Assembly: GCA_977006965.1 (NCBI GenBank)
Contig: OZ345358.1
Span: 496,001 to 560,000, forward strand
Source of the DNA: Phymatolithon calcareum
Taxonomy: Eukaryota > Rhodophyta > Florideophyceae > Hapalidiales
Direction of reading: 5' to 3'
Length of the DNA stretch: 64,000 nt
The stretch's first letter is position 1. Every line of letters starts with the position of its first letter. Made by a program: the position numbers and the translations under genes. Below are positions 50,660 to 62,540 of this stretch, in pieces. Under the pieces are notes generated by a model. The model did no database searches and was not told the DNA's origin. It was given only the letters and a program-made list of their open reading frames with translations.

Positions 50660-53120
50660 CTCCAGCTCAATTGCCGATCAGTCCGGAAATACGGGTGAAT
50701 TGCTCAAATTGCGAAGCTGACAAAAGCGGACCTTTTCCTACTGTCAGAGACCTGGCTGCGCTACAAGGATGACACTCGACGAATCTCAGGCTTTGGACTT
50801 GTAAACCGGGCAGACGGGGATGATGGCACATCACTCGGTGGCCGGGTAATGACATACGCACGCATCGGCCTGCCCGGTAACGTGTCGTGGGACTGTGACT
50901 GACGAAAAGTTCGAAGCGGCAGAGCTGAATGCTCGCATTCACCAAGTTCGACGCTCAATCCCAATCTCGGACTTTTAGGTTTCCCCGAACGCGGGAACGA
51001 GTTGTGAATGGCCGAAGCTGGTACGGGATGACTCCATACTCATTCGAAATTGCAACCTCCACGGATCCTGGAACCCATTCAGCTTCAACTCAAACTTATC
51101 CCAAGCTTTTGAAGATTATCTGGAAAGTACGGGCCTAATCTTCCTTAAAGACGACACTCCGGCTCTGGACACCAGACATGGAACATCAGCAGTGGATATT
51201 GCTTCAAACTCTGCCCAATCGGTAACGGAGTGCGAGTGGGAAGTTTTTCCTGCAACATTCGGCGACTATCGACCGATCCTGACGACTCTCAACACGCTTA
51301 GTCAACGACTGATACGATGCAGTCGTGCTCGATGGTCTCTTCAGAAAGCAGACTGGAAGGCGATCTCTAACAAGGTCGTCGAAGTGCTCCTGGAACTACC
51401 CGGAAACCAAGACACTATCGACAGAGACAACAGGCGCTTTGTAAACGCCATAATTGCAGGCGCTAAACATGCAATAACACGTGGAAATCTTCGAGGGAGA
51501 GTGTGGTGGACAGAAGCGGCCGCGAAATGCTATCGCAAATCTGCGAGGCCCAAGCTGACCGAGAAGGCTGGCGACTTCTAGCAGGTATTGAAGGAAAACG
51601 ACGTCTTAAAGCAACGATTGCAAAGGACTGACGTAAGTCTGATCAATCACTGGCTGACAACATCATCAGGCGCTACGATTCAAAGAACTGCAACAAGAAC
51701 AAAGAACAAGATCTTAGGTGGAAGTTTCAGTACCTGGCTGCTGTCAGAAATGTCCGCGGTTCACTTGACAATGAACTTGCATTTACAATGCGAGAATTAT
51801 CTGCTGTCATAGGAGCTATGCCGAGTCGTACTACAACCGGGCCTGATAAGATTGAAGTCGATTTCTTCGCAGAATCTATGCATTCGCAACTAGTCGTATT
51901 CTTGACCTTGTGAATAGAAGCTGGCGAGAAGGTGATATTCCTGCGGCATCTCGGGAGGTTCTTCTTCTCTATATACCCAAACCTAACCATCCTACGACAT
52001 TGCCGCGCATATCTTTGTCTTCCCTGGTCAACAGAGCTGCCTAACGGTTCGTTGGACTACTTCTCACTGCGTGGCTCGAGTCGCAGCGACCTGCGACTCA
52101 AGCAGGATTTTGGAGATTTAGAGGCACTCAGGAACACATCGCGGTCATGGCTCAATGTGCCTATTCCCGTACTCCTGGTGAAAATGGGCAATCGTAGCTG
52201 TCCCTCCAATATGCTATGTTGGATGCGCCGCAGTTTGACTGACCGCCGAGCGAGAGGCTCTTTTAGAGGGACGTTCGGTAGATCATGAGTACTGGGATGC
52301 GGCTTGCCAAAAGGCATCTCTCTATCGCCAAGACTTTAAAAACTATAAATTTTGGATTTGGATGTCAAAGTCGAGGATGTGGAACAGTTTTACTTTGCTG
52401 ATGACACCATGCGAGAGGAAACAACTGGGATTATGTCACCGAGAAACTAAACCAAGCGGCACAGGCCCTATTCAGATTTTTGCAAGAAACTTCGAATCAA
52501 GGTCAACGCATCGAAGTGCAAAGTATTATGTTTCGCGGCTTGCTGAAGACTTTCAAAGGACATACTGAACCAAACAGTCAATATGGTCAGTGAACCCATC
52601 GACGCAACGACCCTCTACAAGTTTCTGGGAACTGCATTTCGACCAACGGCTATGCTTCAAGAAACACTGCACAGAATTCTCCCGGAAACTGAAAGCTAAG
52701 ACTCGCTTCATGCATGCGCTGAGCGGAACGAGTTGGGGAGCGGACGAGTCCACAATGGAGGCATTCCGGAAGAGCTACTGCGAACCGGTCGCACTTTACG
52801 GTGCACATGCATACGCGGTGTATAGTTTTGAGTCCCACACTCGGCAAGTGGAGGGCTATCAAAGCAAGGCAGGTCGTGTTTCCCGTGGTTTTCTGAAGGC
52901 AACAAAAACTGCTTACTTACGTAACCTGACCGGTATTCGAAACCTGAGAGAAATTGGCGAACAGGATGGGGCTCTGGTAATGAAAAAGAATCTTCGTATA
53001 GACCGGAGGGTACTGGTGGTACAAGTAACGAACAAGCTCATCAAACCGTTAAAACGGCAAACAAGGTCATGGCGCAACGCCAGCGCCGAACTCCTGGTAT
53101 CCAAAGGAATTCTTCTATAG
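50660..53120 (+). pseudogene. Decayed LINE X ORF2 (endonuclease to post-RT)
   Basis: Fragments lie in LINE order. About 50720-50870 reads LLSETWLRYKDDTRRISGFG, the start of an apurinic-type endonuclease with its catalytic Glu. About 51020-51270 reads SAVDIASNSAQSV and FGDYRPIL near the endonuclease end. 51590-52560 is a much-broken reverse transcriptase. 52590-53120 is a good match to the LINE X post-RT segment (MEAFRKSYCEPVALYGAHAY, RNLTGIRNLREIGEQDGALV). The RNase H and finger are absent. Many frameshifts and stops; long dead. It is the only copy here that shows the LINE X endonuclease. Confidence 0.75.
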
Positions 53121-53587
53121 CCGTGCGCCCCATATAGACATCCGTAACGCTTCTGTGCCTCTCTTTCTGCCACAAACTCACCGCTATCTATGACGAGCAG
53201 AGGACATTTGTCAACGTAATCAAGGCAATTCTCGAGGAAGGAGGACCAAAATTGTCCGCAACAGCATTGATAGCCTCCATCCGCGATTTACTTCCTGCCG
53301 TCCGCCATTTTCATCCCAATATACTCTCAACACCAGAGCACTACCGTAAACTCCGTGCCACGATGGAATGCTAAGGTGTTGTAGTTCTTGAGTCTTATGA
53401 GCCACGCCGGCTCACTTCGCGCAGCAATGCACGCACTCCGTACTAGGATTCCGCTTAGGTCCGTGAACGTACGGTTGCACTTGCCTTGATTGGCAAGTAC
53501 CGCTTGTACGATCCATTCCATCCACCCAACCGCTGTCACTCCTGTCCACACTGAGCCCCGTCGACGCCGCGAGACCAGCTCACGTGT
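53121..53587. other. Unassigned between LINE X and copia relics
   Basis: No domain is recognised in any frame. It may be the 5' part of the copia element (leader or gag start) or unrelated sequence. Confidence 0.35.
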
Positions 53588-56500
53588 ATGCAGGCGCTAT
53601 TCTTGGGCGTACTGCCAAAGAATTCGCGTAATCGATCTTCACGAAGTATTCTGATGACAGGTCAAAGTACGGTGGCGATATCACAGAGTGTTAACCGGAT
53701 ACTGAAGATGAGTGCGATAATACCGCAGAGGCTTTCGGCCCCCTCGATGAGCACAAGCTCGCCATTCTCCCCGCGATAATGCTCATCGGAACTACATACA
53801 ACACGTCCGTTGCAAAGTCCATTCGAACCGCGCCGCCTCTGATGCGATATCTAGCTACTTCAACGATGCATCGCACCAGGACAGTATTAAAACTTTTCTG
53901 CAGTCATTGCGCCTCGATACCTTCGTGACGAGGTACAGAAATGAAAAGGACGCTCTGGTGAAACTGTCGTCGACTATCAAGCAGTATTTTCCACAGGTGC
54001 CCAAGTCGTATCAGTGCGAGGACAATCGTTTCGAGATCCTCAAGAAAACTGTGGTTGGAAACGCCTGAGCCCGCTCCGAGATTTGATGACCCTCATAAGT
54101 CTACATAAACGTATCAGTTCTTTCATTCTGATCTTGCCATCGCACTGCAAAATCATATGGACGAGAAAACCGTCGCTGTCGCACCGTCTTTGCGTACGAA
54201 TGACAGAAGCTACAGTTCCATACTTTGGAAAGCTCGGCTTGGCCGATATGATTTCGCCTATCGTAATAAAACTGGTAGCCGCGGCATTCATCGATGTTAT
54301 TCCCGTCCCTTCTTCCTCCGCGATCGCCACCCTAATAGCTGGAAGTGCGGACGCCTTGGTCATCGAGCAGCAGCATGCAGATTTTGTTACACCAACTGGG
54401 ATACAGGCTGCACACTTCAACAAGCTCGCCAACCGCAAACCTACTGACAGCTACGGCTACCAACGCGTACTTTACGAAATCACCGAGGACATAAAAGTTA
54501 TGTTCTCCGACGTTGGCGAGGACGTTGATGCGGTTATTGATGTAACTGGTGACACCCCGGTTGATAATCCTATGGTCATTTTTCAGGCTGCTCCTGCAGA
54601 GAGCCCAAAATTTGGTACCAATGTCATGTTTTGGAAGTATTACACCTGCGGTACCCTCAGGACTAACTGCAAGGCCGCCCGAATTAAGTTCGAGTTATCA
54701 CCCTCATGTCAAGGCTTTTTTCGTTTTGGATCTGGATCAACCCGCAGACTTGGTACCTTGGAAATCCGTATTCCACATGAAAAATACGCGTTCATCCCCT
54801 TTTGCATCAATGTCATCGCGCTCAACATTCTGTTACTGCTGGGGCTCGATTTTCTGAAGGACTACAATCTCGTCGTTGATCCGGCTGCGCATGAGCTTCT
54901 CTCGATAACTTCAGGCTGGTCACTTCCGCTCGTTCAAAAGCATGGTCACCTCTACCACGAATGGTCCTGGGCAGATACTCTATGCAAACTCTCCGAACTT
55001 GCAAAGATGCGATACCACTTCTTCCACTCGTCCGCGCGCAAACGTTTTTCCCTCAATACCCGCTCATCTCCCGGAAACGTTCCCGCAGATACTCTTCGTA
55101 TCCTCGAAGACATATCAAAGTCGTGCGGCGCATTCCAGACCTACCGCCTAAAACCACTTCGCTTCCGCGTCACGATACCGAAGAGAATATATTCTTCAAC
55201 CAGGAGATCGCTGTTGACCTATTGTTCATCGAAGGCAAGGCATTACTCCATGTCGTTGACATTGCTACAGGATTTGGAAACTCCGAGTTCCTATTTGACG
55301 GGCAGTCCGTAGATCAAGGTTGTCGTCCATTCGTTAAATGTTCGTCGAAAATATACCCTGGTCATCTAAACAAGCTCCTCGTGGACCAAGGTTCCGTCTT
55401 CACTTCCACCCGACTGAAAAATTGGACAGATATGTCTGGAATAACTTTGCAACTCAGCGTCGTCGAAAGCCACAACTCTATTGGGCTTGGAGGGCACTAC
55501 CATGCTCCCCTGCGGCGCATCTTTACAAAGATCCACAACGATGTCCCAACTGTCGATCCCATCATGGCCCTAAGTCTTGCATAGAAGGCAATGAATGACA
55601 AGATGGATCGTAACGGCCTCGTACACACCCTGCTTATGTTCGGAATACTTCCTCGATTTCCTGTCTTCAACTCGCAGCTGTCTGACCAGGTCGGCTGTAT
55701 GCGAGCACTGTAGATCGCGCATCTGAAAATGCAAACCGTGACTGCCGAACTGAGCTCTCGTCAAATCCTTTTCTCGCGCGTCCCCCTGCCGCCAACTACG
55801 TGTTAAATGTTGGCCAGCTTGCGCGTGTGTACCGTGAAGCCGACAAACGTTACCTTAGCCCTTTCCGGGTCGATGGTGTCTAAGGGGCAGAGATGTTCAT
55901 TGACCGAAACGGCAAGCTTTTGCACCATCACATTTCGCAGGTAACTCCAGAGCGAGAATTCACGGCCGAACAGCAGTTATCAGACCTACTCCAAACCCTG
56001 GCGCCCTTTACGACGACTGAACAGGACTTCAACAATATCTGCCCCCACTGTCATCTGATTTTGAAAAAGATCGACGGACGCATGTAGACACGCAATGATG
56101 CAGTGGCACCACAAACTGCAGGAATAGACGACCTAAATTCCAGCATAGGTTCTGCGAGCAGGAAGTACGCAATATGCTTCCACCAATACCCATGGCTGGA
56201 AGGCAATGGGAAGCTTATTTAAGCAGTTCCCCCTTCGTAGTTCTAGTAGAGAGCATCTCATCATCGCATGGAGCGAGATCATCCCATTTCAGGATAAACA
56301 CAAACTTATATTTTCACTACCAGTGATTACACGCAGCACTCGTATTCCGGATGCTCTGCACTGCGATGTGCTCATCACGGAGGTACTACAACCATGGGAA
56401 CCTCGTTCGACCTCACCCAGCTTTAACGAGGCAAAGCGCAAAGAGATTCAAGGTCTCATTAACGGCAATGTCTGGATTGTTGTTCTCAAAGACGAAACAC

Positions 56501-57055
56501 CGACCGGAGCCAACATTCTTGGAAGCCGTTTTGTCTTGACAATCAAGAATGTCGAGACTGATGAAACGGTTTTTAAAGCACGGTACGTCGGGCAAGGTCA
56601 GAAGGATATGGAATAGGACAACCCTATCCATAATTCGCCGACACTTATGCAGAGCAGAATTCGCTTGGTCGCTGACTTAGCTGCAATCTTCGGTTTCCGT
56701 ATGTGAACACATGACGTGAGCCAGGCGTACCTTCAGAGTGCCGAAAAGTTGATTCACAACGTCTACGTTAAGCCTTTGAATAAATTCAACCTTCCTCCCG
56801 ACTGTCTTCTGAAGTTACTAAAGCCACTGTATGGTCTACCCGATGCCGGCGACTACTGGCATGTCATCTTTGCTTCGCCCTTAACCACCGACCTTGGAAT
56901 GAAGCACGCCGTCGCCGATATGTCCCTGCTCGTGAAGCATGTCAAGGACCGTCTTCGTGGGCTAACAGGAACCTATGTGGACGACACTATACTCGCAGGA
57001 AATTTAAGTGAGATAAAACTTTTTTCCTCTTCACCTGCTCAAATGTTTTAGAAAA
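53588..57055 (+). pseudogene. Ty1/copia gag-pol relic
   Basis: Domains appear in copia order across several frames. They are a gag-like part with a degenerate zinc knuckle (KCGRLGHRAAAC, first Cys lost) near 54345; a protease-like segment (LLLLGLDFLKDYNLVVD) near 54835; a pre-integrase segment (HSSARKRF, PADTLRILEDI) near 55030-55120; an integrase core with VDLLFIEGKALLHVVDIATG, LVDQGSVFTS and VVESHNSIG giving D, D and E (55200-55480); and RT pieces at 56390-57050 (RKEIQGLINGNVWIVVL, DVSQAYLQS, LYGLPDAGDYW, YVDD). Integrase before RT defines Ty1/copia. Stops at 56616 and 56705, several frameshifts and a nested solo LTR make it dead. Confidence 0.85.
56083..56331 (+). mobile_element. Solo LTR nested in copia relic
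   Basis: Starts tgtagacacgcaatgatgca and ends accagtgattaca, flanked by cgca at 56079-56082 and 56332-56335. The copia reading frames on the two sides are in phase once the LTR and one cgca are disregarded, so it landed in what was a continuous frame. It has a ttatttaag box near 56216. Confidence 0.9.
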
Positions 57056-57360
57056 TCTAACTCATTTTTTCTCCTCTCCGAAGAATAATGCAGTGATTTA
57101 CAACTTATAAAATCCTTGTCACATCAAAATAAACAATCGAATTTAAACTTTCGACTTATTTTTCCTGCATCAGGTTTTTTAAAATTGATGGTTGATCGGG
57201 TTGGGAAGATCATCTAGCCAATAGAACTCAGTTTGAATGTATTTGATAGGAGCGGGGAAAATGCTCAATTTCAACAGAAGTATTAAATATTTATCGGTCC
57301 AAGTTCTCATTTCCCTACATCAGTTACGTGAAAGCAGCTCGTGATTTTTCTCGCGTCTAC
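57013..57360 (+). repeat. Repeat, inverted relative to 49080-49440
   Basis: Pairs with 49080-49440 in opposite orientation over about 350 bases. It directly precedes the conserved P450-upstream word aacaagcaatca. No coding. Confidence 0.7.
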
Positions 57361-57480
57361 AAAAACAAGCAATCATTTGGTTCAGAATTAAACCCCGAAT
57401 GCGGTGGGATGGTTTTTTCGGAAGAACCACGCAAAGAATTATGCAGAAAATACCTTTCGGGTCCACAGTAATGGAAATAA

Positions 57481-58010
57481 ATTCCTGACAAAGGAAGGAG
57501 AGAGCCTTGAATCGAAGAGAAAGAGGAAAATTCCGTATGACAAGACAAGAGAACTCCCTGCAATACTCAAATTTCCACAACTGAAACACAGGCAACTGGC
57601 GGTTCAGTACGCCTTCGGAAGATTTCCCCAAGTGTCTACCACACTGATGGCAGATAGATTCGGAAACAAAGTCAGACAGCACATGGAGACCCTGGATCGC
57701 AACTTGTCAGTCTATGAACTCAAGGAAGACGACAGAGCGGCAACTGAGAAGGCATTAGATGACCTTTTGCTCTTCAGCAAAAGCATCATCGAGAGTATGC
57801 AGCATGAAGAAGACCTGTACTGAAAGAAGAAGCGACGCCTCGAAACTGTTACGAAGAGCAATCAAAACAACCGAACACATGCTAAGGTCCCAGATAGAAT
57901 GCCAGACATAAGAGTAGAGCCGCCCTAGCGAGGGCAGCACCTGAGGAAGCCCTGCCCGTATATTCGTATGACTGCGGGGCTTTAAAAAAATTGCAATAAA
58001 AAAAAAAAAA
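57481..58010 (+). mobile_element. LINE A-like copy (subfamily A'), 5'-truncated
   Basis: Flanked by gtaatggaaataa at 57468-57480 and 58011-58023. It codes for the last 110 residues of a LINE A relative (LPAILKFPQLKHRQLAVQY, AFGRFPQVST) in one open frame to 57823, with a distinct 3' untranslated region ending in AATAAA and a long A run. It interrupts the upstream region of the third P450. Confidence 0.92.
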
Positions 58011-58059
58011 GTAATGGAAATAATCTCGCGGTCTTTTCTGCGCAGTCGAAAAAGAGAAT

Positions 58060-58175
58060 CTCTTTTTTTGGCAGAATCCAGATAAAACCTATTGGCACTA
58101 AAAGCGTTGCCCCAAGCGTCAGCAGATGCGTTGGTAACTTTTAAATAAAAATCTACATTTCATCTTCTTCTGCGT
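58060..58175 (+). repeat. S-family repeat copy S8
   Basis: Has cagaatccagataaaacct, the ccccaagcgtcagcagatgc core, AAATAAAAATCTAC and a degenerate CTT tail. Lies about 80 bases upstream of the third P450 start. Confidence 0.75.
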
Positions 58176-58254
58176 TGTCGATCAAGCTAAAAGCGTGCCC
58201 TGTGTAACATACATTCTACTGTGTCCCAACCGAAAATCGCATCTTGAATCAACC

Positions 58255-59877
58255 ATGATATCTGAATCTCTTCTCTTCGCTTCTTATCTACCATTACGGT
58301 CCAAGCATCCGCATCATCCTTTCACCAAAAACACTCCCGTTTGTGTACTCGGCGACAAGCGCGAGGTCAAGAAAGAGCCCGGCCGAAGCGCCGAAACACA
58401 TTCGGTACCTGAAAAAAGTTTCTCGTCTCCGTTCTACAGAATTCTACCGCGTGACCTAACGAAAGAGATGCTCCCAAACCCGCCGCCAGTTCACAGGAGC
58501 ATCCCAGTGATTGGATTTCTCGTTGAACACTGGCTTAACCTGGGCACTCCAGGTCAGCGTGCTCAGAAGTACGGAGGCATTTACTCTTCTTCATTCTTTC
58601 TAGGACCGCTGCACATCGTCACGGACATGGAAGTGTCGGTGGACATTCAGAAAGATACAGACACGTTCAGCAGTACGGGATCATTCGACATCATAAAGGC
58701 AGCCTTTGGGTCAGATTCGATTGTCGTCCTTGACGGACAAGACCACTTGACGATCCGTAATATGGTTGCCCCAGCGTTCGCACCGGCACTCTTTCCTTTC
58801 TACTTTGACAGTATTCGTGAACGAGTGAAAAAAACGTGGAAAAAGGTAGAGAGCGAGGTCAAGACCGCTGGGAAGACAAAGTTGGACCCCGCTCTCCGCG
58901 AGCACTATCTCTCCATTGTGATTGAGATGACGACCGGCATCGATATGGACTCGGACCAAGCGTCTTACATCCGTGAACAATTTATCCTGTTGAGTAGGGC
59001 CTTCTTCAGTCCACCTATGGGACCGATTTGGGACAGAGGCATGAAAGCAAAGAACGACGTTAAGAAGATTTTGGACGATTTGGTGAGACGTAATCTCGTC
59101 GAGAAGAAAGAAATCATCGACAAGCTTCGCGAGTACGGCGACAATCTGAGCTACATGGGCAGTAAAGATATCGCGAAAGGGGATGTGAACGTGCTTCTCA
59201 TCGCTATCGCTCGATCAAACTTGAAGCCTGGATATAACCAAGAGAACGATCCGGCCGTCATCGAAAGCCTCACAGGTCTGATGTTGCTCCTCTGGTTCGC
59301 GGGTTACGCTACGTCTGCTGCCACATCTTCTTGTGCGGCCATGGAAATGGGCATGGACTCAAATATTTGGGACCAGCTTGCAGAAGAACAAGATCAACTT
59401 GTTCGCAAAGCAGGTACAAAAGAGGTGACATACGAACAGATGAAAGCAGAGATGCCACTTCTCAATTCATTCATAACCGAAATGCTTCGAATGCACCCGG
59501 CTGCAATAGGCGTCACGCGACTGGTGAAAAAGGACGTGGAGATACTCGGTAGGCTTGTGAAAGCCGGAGAGAAATTGTTTTGCGATTTCAAAGGGGCAAT
59601 GCGTGATCCGCGCATGTACCCTGATCCGGACGTGATCAAGGTTGATCGCTTCATCAAAAAGCCGGGAGAAGCACCGGCTCCAAGAGTCATTGCATTTGGA
59701 GGACCTGGATCACCTCATTACTGTCTTGGTGCAGCGGTGTTCATGAAATCGACGTTTGCTGTACTGCTTCGAGAATACAGACTGGAACTAGACCCGAACC
59801 AGACTAGGAAGTATGCCGTTGCTCCAGATGAAACGCCAAAGTCTCAGGTAGTTGTTCAAGCGATGACGAGGCGCTGA
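58255..59877 (+). CDS. Cytochrome P450, third copy (intact)
   Basis: A 540-residue paralogue of the P450 at 28146-29777, taken from the ATG at 58255, which aligns with that gene's start; the frame is open 20 codons further upstream. AGYAT lies at 349-353, EMLR follows in the K helix, and the heme loop FGGPGSPHYCLG is at 481-492 with Cys490. Three residues are missing just after the heme loop (GAAVFMKSTF against GAALAMVLMKTTF). Substitutions cluster at 419-460 (for example IGVTRLVKKDVEILGRLVK), a region that shapes the active site, so the substrate may differ. The central part, helices C to H, is almost unchanged, which points to selection or gene conversion between copies. Confidence 0.93.
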   Translation: MISESLLFASYLPLRSKHPHHPFTKNTPVCVLGDKREVKKEPGRSAETHSVPEKSFSSPFYRILPRDLTKEMLPNPPPVHRSIPVIGFLVEHWLNLGTPGQRAQKYGGIYSSSFFLGPLHIVTDMEVSVDIQKDTDTFSSTGSFDIIKAAFGSDSIVVLDGQDHLTIRNMVAPAFAPALFPFYFDSIRERVKKTWKKVESEVKTAGKTKLDPALREHYLSIVIEMTTGIDMDSDQASYIREQFILLSRAFFSPPMGPIWDRGMKAKNDVKKILDDLVRRNLVEKKEIIDKLREYGDNLSYMGSKDIAKGDVNVLLIAIARSNLKPGYNQENDPAVIESLTGLMLLLWFAGYATSAATSSCAAMEMGMDSNIWDQLAEEQDQLVRKAGTKEVTYEQMKAEMPLLNSFITEMLRMHPAAIGVTRLVKKDVEILGRLVKAGEKLFCDFKGAMRDPRMYPDPDVIKVDRFIKKPGEAPAPRVIAFGGPGSPHYCLGAAVFMKSTFAVLLREYRLELDPNQTRKYAVAPDETPKSQVVVQAMTRR

Positions 59878-60569
59878 TATAGAGGAGAGGTTTTAGTTAG
59901 ATTAGTGCTTAGCCTGCTTGTCCCACTCACCAATCTTGCATTCCCACCTGATATGGTATTATTTCCTCTTCTCGCAGCAGACCTATGTTTAAGGCTTTGG
60001 GCAAGTAAGGACTGGCCGCAACCTCAAATGACAGCATGCCACAGGACAGGGGAGTAATTTTCCCCCTCGAGGTCACGAAGGAGACCAGAGGTAGGTTTTT
60101 GTAGTCCACTGAATCGTGTTACCCCAACAAGAAAAGAAATTCTTCCGTAGACAGAATCCAGCCAAAACCTCTTCGCACTATGAAAGCTGCCCCAAGCGTC
60201 AGCAGATGCGTTGGTAACTTTTAAATAAGAATCTACGCTTCTTCTTCTCGCAGCATACACATGTCATCGGCGTCGCAAGACTTCTTGGCATTTTGTCGTG
60301 TACGAGATCCACAGCACGGCCCCGCAGTACACGTTGCGTCTCATGCACGATAAAATAACATAGAGCAAAGCGTGAAAACGCCAATTGAAAGTAATGAACG
60401 CCGTGAGCCTCGATTGTTAACTGGACTTCTTCGTTCTGAGCTCGCATCCTCCGCGAGTCCGACCATTCGCCTTCACTGCAGGTGGACGTACCTCACTCAC
60501 ATCCATCATCACACCAACGTGCTGCAACGCGGTACAATGCACAACACTTCAACCTCGTTTAAAAGTCGG
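59878..60569. other. P450-downstream block, third copy, with S repeat
   Basis: Matches the other P450-downstream blocks loosely. An S repeat (+) lies at about 60040-60248, with acaggacagg, ttttccccctcgagg, the ccccaagcgtcagcagatgc core, AAATAAGAATC and a CTT tail. No gene. Confidence 0.65.
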
Positions 60570-60832
60570 GGGATATGTGTTGATTTAATTTAAAAGCTCC
60601 CAAGGCCTCTCTTCAAGAGTAACAGGGCCGCTTTCGCTCGATTTTCTAAGCTAACCTAGTTTGACTATTCAGTATATCCTTGATTCGTATTTCTCTCCCA
60701 ACAAGTGCTCTAGTGAGTCGCTTACATTCACATTCATTTTCAGGACTAATCTTGGATGAATCGATTGTATCGCCTTTTTTTCAGTCGAAAAAACAGAGTG
60801 TCGGAAGGTATCATCCCTCTTCTTCTCGTCTC
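60570..60832 (-). mobile_element. LINE C copy C6, 3' fragment
   Basis: Flanked by tttaaaagtcgg at 60558-60569 and 60833-60844. The minus strand carries the LINE C end (ISPENECECKRLTRALVGRE region and ttttaaattaaatc tail). About 70 bases at the 5' side are not LINE C-like. Units 1 and 2 lack it. Confidence 0.85.
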
Positions 60833-60844
60833 TTTAAAAGTCGG

Positions 60845-61902
60845 ACAGAGGCCTACCTTTCTTACTTTTTGTCTGGGTTATCATTCATTCCGCTTTCGGG
60901 GCTATGTTCTTTTCGTTTTGTTTCTTTGACGAGACGTTCTCCATTCCACTTTCACAGCGAGACATTTCATTTCGCTTTCGTGTCGAAACTGTAGCTCATT
61001 TCGCCTTTGAAGCAACGACAAAACTTATTCCGTCATCACCCGCGAAGGCAACGTCAAGCTCTGTCACCCCTCTTTCGGTTCGTATTCATCTTTTTTTGTG
61101 CGTTGCGTCTGCCTTGTGCGTCGCACAACACTTCGTCCGCATTCACAAAGAACCATTCTGTGCGAGGTGAACAGTTCTGAAGGAATAAGTTCTAACTGAA
61201 ACCTACTGCACCTTCGTCTGAGTCAAATCTAGCTGACAGGGGATATATGTTGCCTTCTTGTAAAAGCAAACCTCAAATTATCCGGTGGGGGTTATGTATC
61301 TAGCGCTCTCGTTGGCGACCCTGTTACGAGATGATTCTCAACCAATAGCTTCATAATTTTTGCTCCACTGAAAGTTCTCGCTTGGGTGATACCCTTGCTC
61401 CGTCTCAAGAAAACGAAGGTCTGTCTCATGTTCACCCACTGGCTATTCAATCACTTCCCTTACCCCCATCAAGAGAAGAACAGATCAGAAGACCGCACAC
61501 TCGATCACGTGCTAAAAGAGATATCAATGTTCATGTCTAAACAATCCCTCTTAGAGCAAGAATAGGTTGCAAAGCGCGGTGAAAAGACAACGTGAGCGTC
61601 AATTAAAATCAGATCCATGCATCCAAGTTATCCAGCTGAAACTGGAGCCCCGGTAGTCTAGTCAGACGAGAGCATGAAACTGCACCACTGGCCAAATTGT
61701 GATGAGGAACACACTATCTGTCAACGTTGTCTACCTCCACATCGGCAAATGGAGACACGAGACAAAACTACTCGGCCACCGAATTCCGATTGGTGCTTGC
61801 GTCTGAACCGCACTTTCGCGATTACACTGTGTCGCCTCAACAAATCTGCAGCAAGCTTCCTAGATTGTTCATTCATTCATTTTGCGTATTCGACTTGTGG
61901 GG
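60845..61902. other. P450-downstream block, continued
   Basis: Diverged counterpart of 12890-13680 and 30190-31040. A plus-strand frame at 61674-61925 starts MKLHHWPNCDEEH, parallel to the short frames in the other copies, but runs to 83 codons with a CxxC pair. I cannot tell whether it is expressed. Confidence 0.45.
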
Positions 61903-62375
61903 CTAGCAACACTTTGAGGGCCTAAGAATCTTCCATTCTAATCTATTTGATGCGTGTTTGACTGCTGCTTGCACGTCGAGGTCCGGGACGTCGCCAAAGA
62001 TTGACTCTGGGGTTAGTCGAACGTTGTGAAGTAGCACTTGACGAACCAAGCGACTTTCGTCCATCCTAAGGATGCGTCCGAGCCAACTCCATCGCATATC
62101 TCTGGCGCACAATACCACATCGATAGTGGGGGGGGGGGGGGGCTAGACCTGTCGGCAATTGGTCTTCCCGATATTCTGGACAACATCTTGGCGCCAGTGG
62201 ATCTGAATTTTTTCCGAACATTTTCAGTTAGCTTCCATGATTCGCAACCGTAGAGGAGAGTTGATAGGACAGAGGAGTGCAGGATGCGTAATCGGAGATC
62301 CCGGGATAGGATCTTGCTCGTAAGAATCCGTTTGAGTTCTTGGAAGCGAGTCCTACTGTAGATTGTTGAAGATAT
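61903..62375 (-). pseudogene. Reverse transcriptase C-terminal relic, other LINE clade
   Basis: Minus-strand pieces read RLRILHSSVLSTLLYGCESW (about 62300-62240) and RDMRWSWLGRILRMDESRL (about 62100-62045), then VLLHNVRLTPESIFGDVP. These are typical post-RT motifs of endonuclease-bearing LINEs (LLYGCESW and RWLGHVLRM patterns) and differ from LINEs A to D and X. A frame break lies near a 15-base G run at 62128-62142. No tail or duplication was found. Confidence 0.7.
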
Positions 62376-62540
62376 CGTTTTCCGGCACGATTATCTCAAT
62401 CCTTCACGACATTGCAGGGCAACCGACTCAATGCCATACAATGGAGTTCCTCGTTGCGATAGTTTTCTCAGTCGCTCTGGGGGTAAGCGCTACATCACTG
62501 CACTTAATCAAGAATCAGATGCCACATGTCCGAATTTAAT
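62376..62540. repeat. End of P450-downstream block
   Basis: Contains caaccgactcaatgcc, ggggtaagcgcta and ccgaatttaattt, matching 13600-13760, 30910-31060 and, inverted, 36560-36690. Confidence 0.7.
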
